The translations under genes and the position numbers were made by a program. Positions 18,404 to 27,363 of a DNA stretch of 64,000 bases are shown piece by piece (the stretch's first letter is position 1; the number at the start of each line of letters is the position of its first letter). The notes under the pieces were generated by a model that saw only the letters and a program-made list of their open reading frames with translations, was not told the origin of the DNA and ran no database searches. Source of the DNA: CAYWEM01 sp964457225 (GTDB lineage: Bacteria > Acidobacteriota > Aminicenantia > UBA2199); the NCBI GenBank assembly GCA_964457225.1, contig CAYWEM010000002.1:248001-312000 (forward strand), given 5' to 3'.

Positions 18404-20644
18404 TCAGAAGGACATCAGGGCGGCCAGGATTTCACGACAGATGCGGTTCAGGTTGTAGGGCGGGGTAAAGACAATCGGTTGATGTTCTTTCACCCGGGCG
18501 AAATCACTGTTTTCCGCTAAAAGCACTATGTTTTTTCTGCCCGGATCAGCACCCCTGCCGATATGTTCAAGGAAAAAAGCCAGGTCGGCCACCAGCACCG
18601 AGTTCGACGGAACCTGGTTGACGGCCAGGGTTAAAATATCCGGCATCAAAAGCCTGATTTGCTCTTCAAGTCCGGGAAGAAAGGCTGAATCCCGGTAGCA
18701 GATCGCCAGCGGCGCTCCCGGGGGAACCCTGTTAAGTGCCCGTTCGGCCGCAGCCCTGAGGAAGGGATCCGTTTCCGCGGCCGCAACTTTGAAATCGTCG
18801 CGCAATACGGCAGCGAGCATCGGAATGGAAGCCAGCAGATCGAACAAGGCATTGGGCGGTCCCGGGTTACTCGATTTCATGATCTGCCGGGCTTTGGCCG
18901 CCAGGGACGGTAATTCGGCCGCGACCGCGAACGCCGAAAGACCGGTGAGCTGCCGCCATTTCTCCAGGTCAGGCTGTTCGGAGGCCAGCAGGGCCGAGAT
19001 GCTGACCAGGCCGGACTCGCAGTCCCGGCAGGTATTGGCCCAATCTGAGAGATGCTCCCGAGCCTTCTTCAGGGCGGATTTTTCCTCGGCATTCATTATT
19101 TCCCTGCGGGTTTCGGCATACTGGGAGATAACCGCTTCCGCCGCGGTCATGGTACTGCGCCGCAGGGGATTGACGTGCTGCAGCAGCTGGAGGGCCTGCA
19201 GGCCCAGGTCGCGGTTGTGCGCCCTGATCACCACGGAAAACAGTTGCCTGAGTCTTTCCCCTCCTTCCCATATCTGCAAGGGGTCGGCCGCCGCCAATTC
19301 AACGAGTTGCCGCAGATAGTCACGTATTTTTTTTGCCGAGAGCTCACCGGAAATCAGTTTTTCGGTTATCCTGGCCGCGGTCCGGATCGGGAAAAGCCTG
19401 GCGGCTGCGACCAACAATTCATCTTCGATCTGTCGCAGTTCCCGGTCTTCTTCCGCCGGAAACAAAAACGGCTCTATTTTGCGGTCGGCTGCGGTCACTG
19501 CTTTTTCAAGGGCCAGCAAGCGTATCTGGCGGCTGCCCCCGGACAGGGCCTGATGCACCAGGTCACGAAAAAGATGGTAATTCCCCGGTTCGGCGCTTTC
19601 CAGGGCGGCTTCCTGCTCTTCCAGGGGCAATCCGGCAAAGTTCCGCCGAATGAATTCCAGGCCGCCGGCCAGGGAAGCCATGGCCGCGATAGTATCCCGG
19701 CGCAGTTCCGGAAAATCAATGTACCATCGCTGCATAAGAGGCAGGAAAGCTTCACGCCCGGCTGTTTTGCCGATCAGCGTTTTCCTTGACTCGGAACGGT
19801 TCAGGAAAATATCTTCAACCAGGGCAAGGGCCCGGGGACTGGAATCCATGACCACTATTTCCAGCAGGGCTTCCCGGCCGGCACTGTCCATGGAAAGCTT
19901 GAGCAAGCCTTCAATTTGCTCGAGCAGGCCGCCAATCAGTTCAGGAAATCGCTGCAGGTACAACCCATAATGAAATGCATGGCTGGAAAAGGATTCCTGC
20001 GATTCTGTTCCAGCTGCAATCTCCCTGCTGACCCGCCTGAAAAAATCCGCCAGGAAAGCATGAACCGAAAGGTCGCCCCGGCGGCAGATGATTTCAAAAG
20101 CTCCGGCGGCCCTGGTTTTATCATCGTCGGCCAAATATGAAATAAAAACCTTGGCATCAGCCGGGGCCAGAATCTTCCCCAGTATATCCAGTGCGGTCTT
20201 AAACAGCCTCGGGTTTTTAGATCCCTGCTGAAAGCGGGGCAGGAGTGAAAAAAGAGGGTTGTTGTGCTTGATACGGCTTATTTCCGCGGCAATGGTGCTC
20301 TGGATGAAAGAATCCGCGCTTTTTTCCAGGGCGCCGTGCAGAATGTTCAGGGCCCGGCGGTCAGCGAATTTGGAAACGGCGATTATCGCCTCCCGCTTGA
20401 TGTTGGGATGTTCTTCGCCCTCAATGATTTTTTTTAAAGGCAGGAGGAACTGCGATTTCTGCAAATACCCCGCCACCCGAATCAGGTTGAGCTGAACCTG
20501 CAGGGGATAATCAGTCGAGGTCAACAGCATGGCCAGCTCGGTTTCAGCATGGCTGCCGCCTGATTTAACCGCTTCCTCAAGGGCCATCCTGAAACGGAAA
20601 TCGCCCATTTCAGCTGATTTTTCTATGAGTTTTTGAAGTTCCAT
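18404..20644 (-). CDS. HEAT-repeat protein, possible degenerate receiver-like C-terminus
   Basis: 746 residues built from helical repeats (DYPLQVQLNLIRVAGYLQ, HPNIKREAIIAVSKFADRRAL, DSFIQSTIAAEISRI), read as HEAT/armadillo-type. There is no signal peptide, so a cytoplasmic scaffold is likely. The last ~60 residues (NIVLLAENSDFARVKEHQ, PIVFTPPYNLNRICREIL) have the rhythm of the end of a CheY-like receiver but lack a convincing phospho-acceptor Asp; that reading is tentative. It lies 45 bp downstream of the YgiQ gene on the same strand, so it is probably the third gene of an esterase-YgiQ-HEAT operon. Function unknown. Confidence 0.75.
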   Translation of the reverse strand: MELQKLIEKSAEMGDFRFRMALEEAVKSGGSHAETELAMLLTSTDYPLQVQLNLIRVAGYLQKSQFLLPLKKIIEGEEHPNIKREAIIAVSKFADRRALNILHGALEKSADSFIQSTIAAEISRIKHNNPLFSLLPRFQQGSKNPRLFKTALDILGKILAPADAKVFISYLADDDKTRAAGAFEIICRRGDLSVHAFLADFFRRVSREIAAGTESQESFSSHAFHYGLYLQRFPELIGGLLEQIEGLLKLSMDSAGREALLEIVVMDSSPRALALVEDIFLNRSESRKTLIGKTAGREAFLPLMQRWYIDFPELRRDTIAAMASLAGGLEFIRRNFAGLPLEEQEAALESAEPGNYHLFRDLVHQALSGGSRQIRLLALEKAVTAADRKIEPFLFPAEEDRELRQIEDELLVAAARLFPIRTAARITEKLISGELSAKKIRDYLRQLVELAAADPLQIWEGGERLRQLFSVVIRAHNRDLGLQALQLLQHVNPLRRSTMTAAEAVISQYAETRREIMNAEEKSALKKAREHLSDWANTCRDCESGLVSISALLASEQPDLEKWRQLTGLSAFAVAAELPSLAAKARQIMKSSNPGPPNALFDLLASIPMLAAVLRDDFKVAAAETDPFLRAAAERALNRVPPGAPLAICYRDSAFLPGLEEQIRLLMPDILTLAVNQVPSNSVLVADLAFFLEHIGRGADPGRKNIVLLAENSDFARVKEHQPIVFTPPYNLNRICREILAALMSF

Positions 20645-20689
20645 TCGATTTTCCGGCTCCGATAATCATTCTATCACAGGAACGGCTGC

Positions 20690-22324
20690 TCAGGAAGAGA
20701 AGAAGTCCTGCAGCATTTCTTTCCTCAGGATTCCTTCCCTGGAAGAGGCCGTCACTTCGATGGCATCGCCTGACGGGTTTTTTCCGGCCAGGTGCATGGC
20801 CGAAGCCATGGTTCCCGGAGTCGGAGTGAAAATCTGTACATCGGCCCGGCGTATTCCCAGCGCGCTGAGTTTTTTTTTCATTTGCATAACATCGGAGCGG
20901 GATTCTCCCGGATGACCCACGATCAGGTAGGGACGAAGTTCAACCGGGCGGGCCAGTCCGGTGTTGATCCGGTTGAACATGGCCGCGAATTCCCGGAACA
21001 ATTCCCAGTCGCCCTTGTTCATCAGCTTGAGCACCCGGTTCTCGGTGTGTTCCGGAGCCACCCTCAGGTAAGATCCGCAGTGAGCGCTGAGAATCTCCCT
21101 CAGGGCCTCAGGTTGGCCCAGAAATGATTCATAACGCATGCCTGAACCGAGGAATACCTGCTTAACCCCGCTGACCAGCCTGGCACGCCTCAACAGGTCA
21201 AGGCAGGGAGCCAGGCCCGTTTTTTCCGCCGGGCAGGCCGCCCCGGCCAGGCAGGAACGTTCCGGACAGCACCTGCCGCCGTACATGTCGGCCGATGGTC
21301 CGCCGATATCTGAAACAACGCCTTTCCAGTCGGGATGCCTGGTCAGTTTGGCTATTTCTTCCAGTATGGATTCCGGGCTGCGGGAAATGACCCGGCTGCC
21401 CTGGTGGGCGGCCAGTGCACAGAAACGGCACGTCCCCCGACAGCCCCGATGAGAGGTGACCGAGAAAATGTTCATGGCCAGGGCCGGGGTTTTGCCGGCT
21501 CCGTCCAGGTGCCGCCTGCGGTAATCCAGTCCGTAGATGAAGTCCAGTTGATCTCCACTCGGCAACCAGGCCGGCTCGGAAACAAGGTAACGCCCGGCAT
21601 GAGGCTGACACAGCCGCTTCCCGGCCCGGCAGCCTTGTTCAATGATTTCCTGGGCCTTTAAAAAACTGAGATTGTTTCGCGAAACCTCTTCATAAGCAGG
21701 TATGAAAAGTGTATCGAGGTCAGAGGGCCGTTCACGGCTGATCCGGGTCAAACCGGGTAAGCGGATTTCCCCGGTATTTTTCCCGGCCCTGAGTTCCCGG
21801 CAGATTTCGAGCAGGGGCCATTCCCCCATTCCGGATACCAGCAGGTCGGCCCTGGAATCCAGCAGTATCGAACGCCTGACCTCCTTTTCCACAAAATCGT
21901 AATGAGCAAAACGCCTGAGCGATGCCTCAATGCCGCCGATGACGATCGGGATTCCTTTCCAGGCCTGGCGCAGGCGGTTGGCGAAAACGATCAGCGTTCT
22001 GTCCGGCCTGATCTTAGACTTTATGGAAGCCGGGGCTCCGGGGAAAAAAGCCCGGCCCTGGAACTGGTACAAATCCTCTTTCCGCCTTTTGCCGCTGGAA
22101 GTGTAATTCAGAACGAGTGAATCAACCGGACCGGGAACAATGGCAAAACAAAGCTTGGGGCTGCCGCTTCTTTTGAACGACTCAGGATTGTGCCAGTCAG
22201 GTCGCTCCAGCAAGCCGACCCTGAAGCCGTCATTTTCCAGCACTCTTTTCAGCAGGGCTTCCGGAAAAGAAGGATGGTCTGAAAAGGGATAAGGCATGAC
22301 CAGGATTACGTCGTATTCCGGCAT
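20690..22324 (-). CDS. YgiQ-family radical SAM protein (UPF0313)
   Basis: 544 residues. The radical SAM cluster motif is CRGTCRFC in SHRGCRGTCRFCALAAHQG, and the N-terminal region (IPIVIGGIEASLRRFAHYDF) is characteristic of YgiQ proteins. A second cysteine group (CCPERSCLAGAACPAEKTGLAPC) follows, as in other family members. The reaction is not established for this family. It is shorter than the well-known E. coli YgiQ (about 740 residues), as if a terminal extension is absent. It starts three bases after the esterase stop and lies upstream of the HEAT gene, so all three probably form one transcript. Confidence 0.9.
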   Translation of the reverse strand: MPEYDVILVMPYPFSDHPSFPEALLKRVLENDGFRVGLLERPDWHNPESFKRSGSPKLCFAIVPGPVDSLVLNYTSSGKRRKEDLYQFQGRAFFPGAPASIKSKIRPDRTLIVFANRLRQAWKGIPIVIGGIEASLRRFAHYDFVEKEVRRSILLDSRADLLVSGMGEWPLLEICRELRAGKNTGEIRLPGLTRISRERPSDLDTLFIPAYEEVSRNNLSFLKAQEIIEQGCRAGKRLCQPHAGRYLVSEPAWLPSGDQLDFIYGLDYRRRHLDGAGKTPALAMNIFSVTSHRGCRGTCRFCALAAHQGSRVISRSPESILEEIAKLTRHPDWKGVVSDIGGPSADMYGGRCCPERSCLAGAACPAEKTGLAPCLDLLRRARLVSGVKQVFLGSGMRYESFLGQPEALREILSAHCGSYLRVAPEHTENRVLKLMNKGDWELFREFAAMFNRINTGLARPVELRPYLIVGHPGESRSDVMQMKKKLSALGIRRADVQIFTPTPGTMASAMHLAGKNPSGDAIEVTASSREGILRKEMLQDFFSS

Positions 22325-22327
22325 GGG

Positions 22328-23350
22328 CTAATGTTGTTTCTTTTTACTGCCCGGGGGGAAGGGGCTGGGCTTGTTCACATCGTATGGCCGGCGTCCGACC
22401 AGGTCCTTTAAACCGCGCATCATTTTCAAGAAATATATCGCCGGAAGGGAGCGGTCGGCGGCCAGGAATTCGGCGCACAGAGCCGCGCAGGCCGGGGTCT
22501 GCAGATAACCGTAAGAAGAATGGGGATTGGCGAGGCCGTTGTACTTGAAGCTGTTTTTCACCAAATAGTCTTCCGGCTTTACTCCCATAGAATTGGCGGC
22601 GAAATCGTCCCCCAGTTCAGGATCGAGTGCCACGTAATCGTCGATATCGGCTAAATTGACCCAGCGTTTCAGTGCTTCAGGAGTTTTCAATCCCGTTTCC
22701 CGGTCTGAACTCTTCAGCAGTCGTTCCACCAGCATGGTCTGGCCCAGCGGAGAGCCGAAGCTGACCAGGCAATCGACATACACTCCCGGCGGCATCTGCA
22801 ACAGAACGTCATAGGCGATGACACTGCCCATGGAATGAGCCAGCAGCATGATACGGTCATTCTTATATTGCAGGAGAATCCGCTTGAGTCTGGCCCCGAT
22901 GACTTCGCGTACCGGGCGCTCCGCAGCCCGGCCGCAACCCGGATCGCCGTTCAGGTAGCAATCAAGGTCGCGGAACCGGCTGGCAATGAATTCATTGCTC
23001 ATTTTCCGGGCCCGGCGCGAAATCGTTTCACTTTTGAGGAGTACATCGGCCGCCTTTTCCAGCGCGTTCCTGGCCCCCCGGCGCAGTCTGGAGATAGAAG
23101 ACACCTCCCGAGCCCCGGCTTGTGCCCATCTTTCCACCAGTACCAGCGGATGATCCAGGTCCCGCTGATCCGGATCAAGAGGCCGCTGGTAAAGCAGGTC
23201 AGCCCAATAGAACAAGCGAAAACTGAAATAAAGATCAGGCAGGCCCTGGTTTTTCAGACCGGCGCGGATTGAGCGCAGCCACCAGTCGTAAAGAATGCGC
23301 TCAGCCGGCTTGTTGTTCAAACCATGAATGCCGATTATGATTCTGGCCAA
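22328..23350 (-). CDS. Alpha/beta-hydrolase (lipase/esterase-like)
   Basis: 340 residues beginning with the hydrolase strand MARIIIGIHGLNNKP. The nucleophile elbow AHSMGSVIAYDVL (G-x-S-x-G-like, Ala in place of the first Gly) holds the candidate catalytic Ser. SFGSPLGQ after the next strand is typical of lipases and Ser-hydrolase effectors. No signal peptide is seen, so it is probably cytoplasmic. The substrate is not deducible. It is the first gene of the minus-strand esterase-YgiQ-HEAT group. Confidence 0.75.
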   Translation of the reverse strand: MARIIIGIHGLNNKPAERILYDWWLRSIRAGLKNQGLPDLYFSFRLFYWADLLYQRPLDPDQRDLDHPLVLVERWAQAGAREVSSISRLRRGARNALEKAADVLLKSETISRRARKMSNEFIASRFRDLDCYLNGDPGCGRAAERPVREVIGARLKRILLQYKNDRIMLLAHSMGSVIAYDVLLQMPPGVYVDCLVSFGSPLGQTMLVERLLKSSDRETGLKTPEALKRWVNLADIDDYVALDPELGDDFAANSMGVKPEDYLVKNSFKYNGLANPHSSYGYLQTPACAALCAEFLAADRSLPAIYFLKMMRGLKDLVGRRPYDVNKPSPFPPGSKKKQH

Positions 23351-23423
23351 TTTTTTTCGCCTTCCTGTTTACAGAAAAACAATTATCACAAAGCTCCTTT
23401 TGAGGCAATAAAACGGCCGCGAC

Positions 23424-23452
23424 TTGATCGCTTTGAGTTCATGTCATATCAT
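23424..23452 (+). promoter_or_regulatory. Candidate sigma-70 promoter upstream of the 189-residue protein
   Basis: TTGATC at 23424-23429, 17-bp spacer, TATCAT at 23447-23452. A GGAGGAACC ribosome site then precedes the ATG at 23491. Confidence 0.55.
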
Positions 23453-23490
23453 TCAACCTGAACCAAGCAAGACGGCAGAACGGAGGAACC

Positions 23491-24060
23491 ATGAAAAGAG
23501 AAGTCATGATCGTCACCCCGGGAAAAATGTACGCAGCCGAACTGGAAGTCGATTCCGCCGAACAGCGCACCTTTGATTTCATCATGAATCCGCCGAGGAA
23601 GGTGGCCTTGCGGGAAGACGATCAGAACCTGTTCATCGGAAAAAACTTTCTGCCCCTGAAAAACGCGGTGGTTTACATTCCCAGGCCGAATGGTTATCTC
23701 GAATTCAAACGTCTACCCAATCTGAACATCGACAAGAGCAATATCGTTTTTTTCTTCGACCGTTTTGACAAGCTGGGCCGTGAATCGGACCGCCTGCGCC
23801 AGGATAAGTTCAAGAAGAACCTGGCCGGGCAGAAAAAACTGCAACTGTTCACCAAGGTGAAATGCAATGCCTTTTTTCAAATCAACGGCGTTTACCAGGG
23901 CCTGCCTGCTGATCTTTTCAACCATGCCTTCGTGGCCCTGACCCAGGTCGAAATCATGGAAATAAGAGCCGGTGAAGGAGCCCAGGCTCACGATCCTTAC
24001 AGCTTCATAGGCTTGAATCCACAGTTCATTGAATCCTACGTAGCCACGCTTGCCGATTGA
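23491..24060 (+). CDS. Conserved-looking protein of unknown function (189 aa)
   Basis: I do not recognise this family. It has its own promoter match and a good ribosome site. The protein is soluble-looking, with alternating strands in the first half (VMIVTPGKMYAAEL, VVYIPRPNGYLEF). A lysine/arginine-rich helix follows (RESDRLRQDKFKKNLAGQKKLQ), then a C-terminal segment with NAFFQINGVYQGLPADLFNH. There are no cysteines beyond one and no membrane segment. It stands alone between the divergent esterase gene and the convergent agmatinase gene. The single-gene layout and the repeated short strands would fit a PilZ-like or other small beta-barrel, but I cannot support that assignment. Confidence 0.7.
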   Translation: MKREVMIVTPGKMYAAELEVDSAEQRTFDFIMNPPRKVALREDDQNLFIGKNFLPLKNAVVYIPRPNGYLEFKRLPNLNIDKSNIVFFFDRFDKLGRESDRLRQDKFKKNLAGQKKLQLFTKVKCNAFFQINGVYQGLPADLFNHAFVALTQVEIMEIRAGEGAQAHDPYSFIGLNPQFIESYVATLAD

Positions 24061-24099
24061 GCAGAGATCATCAAGCCGGCCGGTGTGCCAGACCAGTTA

Positions 24100-24993
24100 T
24101 CAGCTTTTGACCAGCAGGAACATCATCTCACGCAGGGCGGTGGCGGCGACCGCGGCCGAAACCCCGCTGGAATCGTAATCAGGAGCGAGTTCCATTATAT
24201 CGGCGGCCAGTACATCGGCACTTCTCAGGGCTTCCAGCACCTTGATGAAATCCTCAAAAAAAATGCCTCCCGGCTCGGGAGTTCCGGTCCCGCTTAAAAG
24301 AGAGGGGTCAAAAACATCCAGATCAAGCGTGAGGTATACCGGACGGCCGGCAATCCGATCCTTGACGAAAGCCGGGAAATCCTGCAAATCCCGGCCGCCG
24401 GGACCGGCGAATCGCTGGGGGTGATCGCGGAGCCGGCGCCATTCAGCGGTGCTGCCCGAGCGCACGCCGACAAGCGCCGTGTTTTCCAGGCCGATGAGGT
24501 TTACTATCCGGTTCATCACCGTGGCATGGCTGAATTCCACGCCCAGGTAGTCTGACCTGAGGTCGGCGTGAGCATCGAGCTGGACTACGAAAAGATCTGA
24601 GCCGTATTTTTCCCTGCAGACTTCAAAGAGAGGCAGGGTCAGCAGGTGTTCACCGCCCAGGAAAACCGGCCGGGCCCGGGAGCAGTCATCCAGGAGAGAC
24701 CGGGCTTCGGTTCTGATCTGTTCCAGTACGCCGGCAGTATCTCCGAAAGGCAATTCCAGGTCACCCCGGTCGTGGATGCGCAGATCACTCAGGTCGGCAT
24801 CATGGTAAGGGGAATAATCCTCGGATCCCAGGCTGGCCCGGCGGATGGCCTGCGGACCGAAACGGGCTCCGGGACGATTGGAAACAGTGCCGTCCCAGGG
24901 CAATCCGAGCAAAGCTATGTCAGCGGAACCGGGTTCTGCCTGGGGCTGAAAAAAACAACCTGTCTGCATGGGGTGTTGGGGGCAGAAATTCAC
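24100..24993 (-). CDS. speB: Agmatinase (ureohydrolase family)
   Basis: 297 residues with the arginase/agmatinase manganese ligands: His116 (GGEHLLTL), Asp140/His142/Asp144 (LDAHADLR) and Asp224/Asp226 (LDLDVFDP). Agmatinase hydrolyses agmatine to putrescine and urea. The upstream gene overlaps by 4 bp and encodes a pyruvoyl-dependent arginine decarboxylase that makes agmatine, so the operon is a two-step arginine-to-putrescine route. Canonical GGDHS is GGEHL here, a modest variation. Formiminoglutamase or guanidinobutyrase activity is a less likely alternative. Confidence 0.9.
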   Translation of the reverse strand: MNFCPQHPMQTGCFFQPQAEPGSADIALLGLPWDGTVSNRPGARFGPQAIRRASLGSEDYSPYHDADLSDLRIHDRGDLELPFGDTAGVLEQIRTEARSLLDDCSRARPVFLGGEHLLTLPLFEVCREKYGSDLFVVQLDAHADLRSDYLGVEFSHATVMNRIVNLIGLENTALVGVRSGSTAEWRRLRDHPQRFAGPGGRDLQDFPAFVKDRIAGRPVYLTLDLDVFDPSLLSGTGTPEPGGIFFEDFIKVLEALRSADVLAADIMELAPDYDSSGVSAAVAATALREMMFLLVKS

Positions 24994-25538
24994 ATGATGA
25001 AGACGGCCAGGGCCAGTACGGTGGTCCAGTATCCTTCCTTACCAACCGCGGTCTGGGTGATGTTGCTGGTTCGTACAATCAGGCCGGTGGCCTTGTACAG
25101 CTTTTCCCTTTCACTCCAGGCTTCATCGGGGTTGATTTCGATACCCAAGGTGGCTCCGAGCATTGAGGCGGCCAGGTCTTCGGCCATGTCCCCGCATTTT
25201 TCCTTGATCAGGCCGTGTTCGTGAACCTCGCTCAGGTAGCCCCACATTTTCTTGTCCTTGGGCTGGGCTATCCCGATCGCCGAGGCAATACGCCGTCCCG
25301 GTTCGTCGGTGTCGGTGCGGGCGATTACCGCAAAGCGGATCGAGCCGGGGGCCATCAACTTTATTCCTTCGGACTTGGGAATTATCTGGCAGCCTGGAGG
25401 CAGAATCGAAGATATGTTGACCATGTTCTGGTTTGCGACTCCGGCCACGCGCAGGGCTTCCTCAAAAGACGTGAGTTTGTATTTATGGACGCCGATACCC
25501 TTGGTGAAAAACACTTTACTGGGTACAAAACTGTTCAT
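24990..25538 (-). CDS. pdaD: Pyruvoyl-dependent arginine decarboxylase proenzyme
   Basis: 182 residues, the usual PdaD size. The self-cleavage site is Ser43-Ser44 in VNISSILPPGC, where the pyruvoyl group forms from Ser44 after autocleavage. FTKGIGVHKYKLTSFEEAL at the N-terminus and EKCGDMAEDLAASMLG in the beta chain are family features. It decarboxylates arginine to agmatine, which the overlapping speB gene converts to putrescine. An AGGAGG ribosome site precedes the ATG at 25538, behind a strong promoter at 25595-25623. It is divergent from a MocR-type regulator. Confidence 0.93.
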   Translation of the reverse strand: MNSFVPSKVFFTKGIGVHKYKLTSFEEALRVAGVANQNMVNISSILPPGCQIIPKSEGIKLMAPGSIRFAVIARTDTDEPGRRIASAIGIAQPKDKKMWGYLSEVHEHGLIKEKCGDMAEDLAASMLGATLGIEINPDEAWSEREKLYKATGLIVRTSNITQTAVGKEGYWTTVLALAVFIM

Positions 25539-25594
25539 GGGGATACCTCCTAAATGGTTTCAGCATCGGCCGAAAATAACCGAACTTGTGGTTG

Positions 25595-25623
25595 ATTATA
25601 CGATAAAGAACACCGCACTGCAA
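25595..25623 (-). promoter_or_regulatory. Promoter of the pdaD-speB operon
   Basis: On the minus strand: TTGCAG (25618-25623), exactly 17 bp, then a perfect TATAAT (25595-25600). The predicted transcript starts near 25588, with a leader of about 50 nt before the AGGAGG site and ATG. Confidence 0.75.
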
Positions 25624-25660
25624 GTTTTCGTGTTATCTTCCCGTTAAATGTAGACATCAC

Positions 25661-25689
25661 TTGCCTGGCTGAATCGTTTCCTTTATCAT
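25661..25689 (+). promoter_or_regulatory. Candidate promoter of the MocR-type regulator
   Basis: TTGCCT (25661-25666), 17 bp, TATCAT (25684-25689). It stands back to back with the pdaD promoter, about 40 bp apart. A TTGATCAA palindrome lies just downstream at about 25703-25710, between the predicted start and the CGAGGTG ribosome site, and could be an operator. Confidence 0.5.
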
Positions 25690-25723
25690 AAAAAGGTTGA
25701 CATTGATCAACGAGGTGCACGCC

Positions 25724-27187
25724 ATGGAGTTAAAGTTGCGCATTGATCGCAACAGCCGGATACCGATCCAGAAACAGATCAGGGACAGAATCGAGCAATT
25801 GATATACCAGGGCATCCTGGCTCCGGGGAAAAAATTGCCGCCCAGCCGTCGACTTGCGGCTTCACTCGGAGTAAACCGCAGTACTGTAATCGCCGTTTAC
25901 GAGGACCTTATTGCGGAAGACCTGCTGACCGCCCGGGTGGGTTCCGGAACCATGGTTGCTTCCGGGCTGGAAAGCAGGCCGAAATCAATCGGCCGCCGTC
26001 CGATCAACTGGTCGGATATCTTCAGTCTTAAACCCCGCTTCGAACCGAGCAGCCTGATCAGGGACACCCTGGCCATCTGCGCCCAACCGGGCATGATAAT
26101 GTTCGCCAACGGTGTGCCCTCGCCCCGGCTGTATCCCCGGAAAGAATTCAGGGAAATCTTCAACGGGGAACTCCTCTCCGGTCGCAGTCAGTTTTTCGAT
26201 CTGATGCCCAGCGGCGGCTACCCTCCCCTGCTTGAGCTGTTGGCCCGGGAAGCGGTTTCTGCGGCTGACCCGGCCAGGGTCGACGAAATAATGATCACTT
26301 CGGGTTCGATCCAGGGCCTGACCCTGATCAGCAACACCCTGCTTACAGCCGGAGACCTGGTGCTGGTTGAAAACCCGACTTTCTTCGGCGCCCTGCAGAG
26401 TTTCAACGCAGTTAAGGCACGCCTGCTTTTCATTCCGACCGACCGGAACGGCATGAATATCGACTTTCTGGAGCAGATACTGGTGCGCCAACGCCCCAAA
26501 CTGCTCTATACTATTCCTACTTTCCAGAATCCAAGCGGCTACGTCCTGAGCCTGGAGCGGCGCAGGCGACTGCTGGCCCTGGCCCATCGTCACTCATTGC
26601 CCATAGTCGAGGACGATCCCTACAGCCGTATTTACTTCCAGGATCCTCCACCTCCCTCGCTCAAGTTCCTGGACCGTTTCAACCACGTCATCCACATATC
26701 AACTTTTTCCAAGCTGTTGTTCCCCGGCCTGCGGGTAGGCTGGCTGCAGGCACCCAGGCAGGTCATAGAAAGGCTGAGCCGGACCAAGCTCCTTTATGAC
26801 CTGCACACCAACACTCCCGGCCAGGTCGCCATCCAGCGCTATCTTTCCCGGGGTCTGCTGGAAGAACACCTGAGTCTGATCCGTTCAGTTTATGCCGAAA
26901 AAATGGGCCTTATGGCTGAATGCCTGGGCAAATACTGTGCAGCCCTGGAAGAACGGCAGCAACCAGCCGGAGGTTACTATTTCTGGTGTCGTTTGCCCCA
27001 GGGGCTGAGTTCCCGTGAACTGATGCTGGAACTGTTCCGGGAAGGAGTGGCCATTCTGCCCGGAGAGGCCTTTTATCCCGGAAATGAAGGCCGATCATGG
27101 TTCCGCCTGAATTTCACCTTTCCCGATCATGATCAGATCGTCAAGGGCATAAAGATAATCGGCAAGGTTCTGAACCGCTTGTCCTGA
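25724..27187 (+). CDS. MocR-type regulator: GntR DNA-binding domain fused to PLP aminotransferase
   Basis: 487 residues from the ATG at 25724, preceded by CGAGGTG with six-base spacing; a TTG at 25697 is a weaker alternative. The first ~75 residues are a GntR winged helix (IPIQKQIRDRIEQLIYQG, LPPSRRLAASLGVNRSTV). The rest is a fold-type I aminotransferase with YTIPTFQNPSGY, VEDDPYSRIYF and the PLP lysine in STFSKLLFPGLRVGWL. MocR proteins use PLP and amino compounds as signals; some proteins with this architecture are plain aminotransferases. It is divergent from the arginine-to-putrescine operon, so it may control it. That regulatory link is inferred from position only. Confidence 0.85.
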   Translation: MELKLRIDRNSRIPIQKQIRDRIEQLIYQGILAPGKKLPPSRRLAASLGVNRSTVIAVYEDLIAEDLLTARVGSGTMVASGLESRPKSIGRRPINWSDIFSLKPRFEPSSLIRDTLAICAQPGMIMFANGVPSPRLYPRKEFREIFNGELLSGRSQFFDLMPSGGYPPLLELLAREAVSAADPARVDEIMITSGSIQGLTLISNTLLTAGDLVLVENPTFFGALQSFNAVKARLLFIPTDRNGMNIDFLEQILVRQRPKLLYTIPTFQNPSGYVLSLERRRRLLALAHRHSLPIVEDDPYSRIYFQDPPPPSLKFLDRFNHVIHISTFSKLLFPGLRVGWLQAPRQVIERLSRTKLLYDLHTNTPGQVAIQRYLSRGLLEEHLSLIRSVYAEKMGLMAECLGKYCAALEERQQPAGGYYFWCRLPQGLSSRELMLELFREGVAILPGEAFYPGNEGRSWFRLNFTFPDHDQIVKGIKIIGKVLNRLS

Positions 27188-27319
27188 ACTTGACCGGGCT
27201 GGAAATCAGCACCCATCGGCATTGGCCGGTTCACACCCAAATTGGCTGGTTTTTTCTTCACGGCAATGGTTCTGTATTATCGTTTTCTCACGTGGTAAAT
27301 TTTATATTCTGAGTCCCGT

Positions 27320-27340
27320 ACCGGGTTTGCTTTACCCGGT
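27320..27340 (+). promoter_or_regulatory. Short hairpin in the dsrC leader
   Basis: ACCGGG (27320-27325) and CCCGGT (27335-27340) can pair around a 9-base loop, about 12 bp before the AAAGGAGG ribosome site. The 27188-27363 gap also has a TATTAT at 27275-27280 without a convincing -35 box. I see no other element there. Confidence 0.3.
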
Positions 27341-27363
27341 TTGCTCATATCAAAGGAGGTTGC

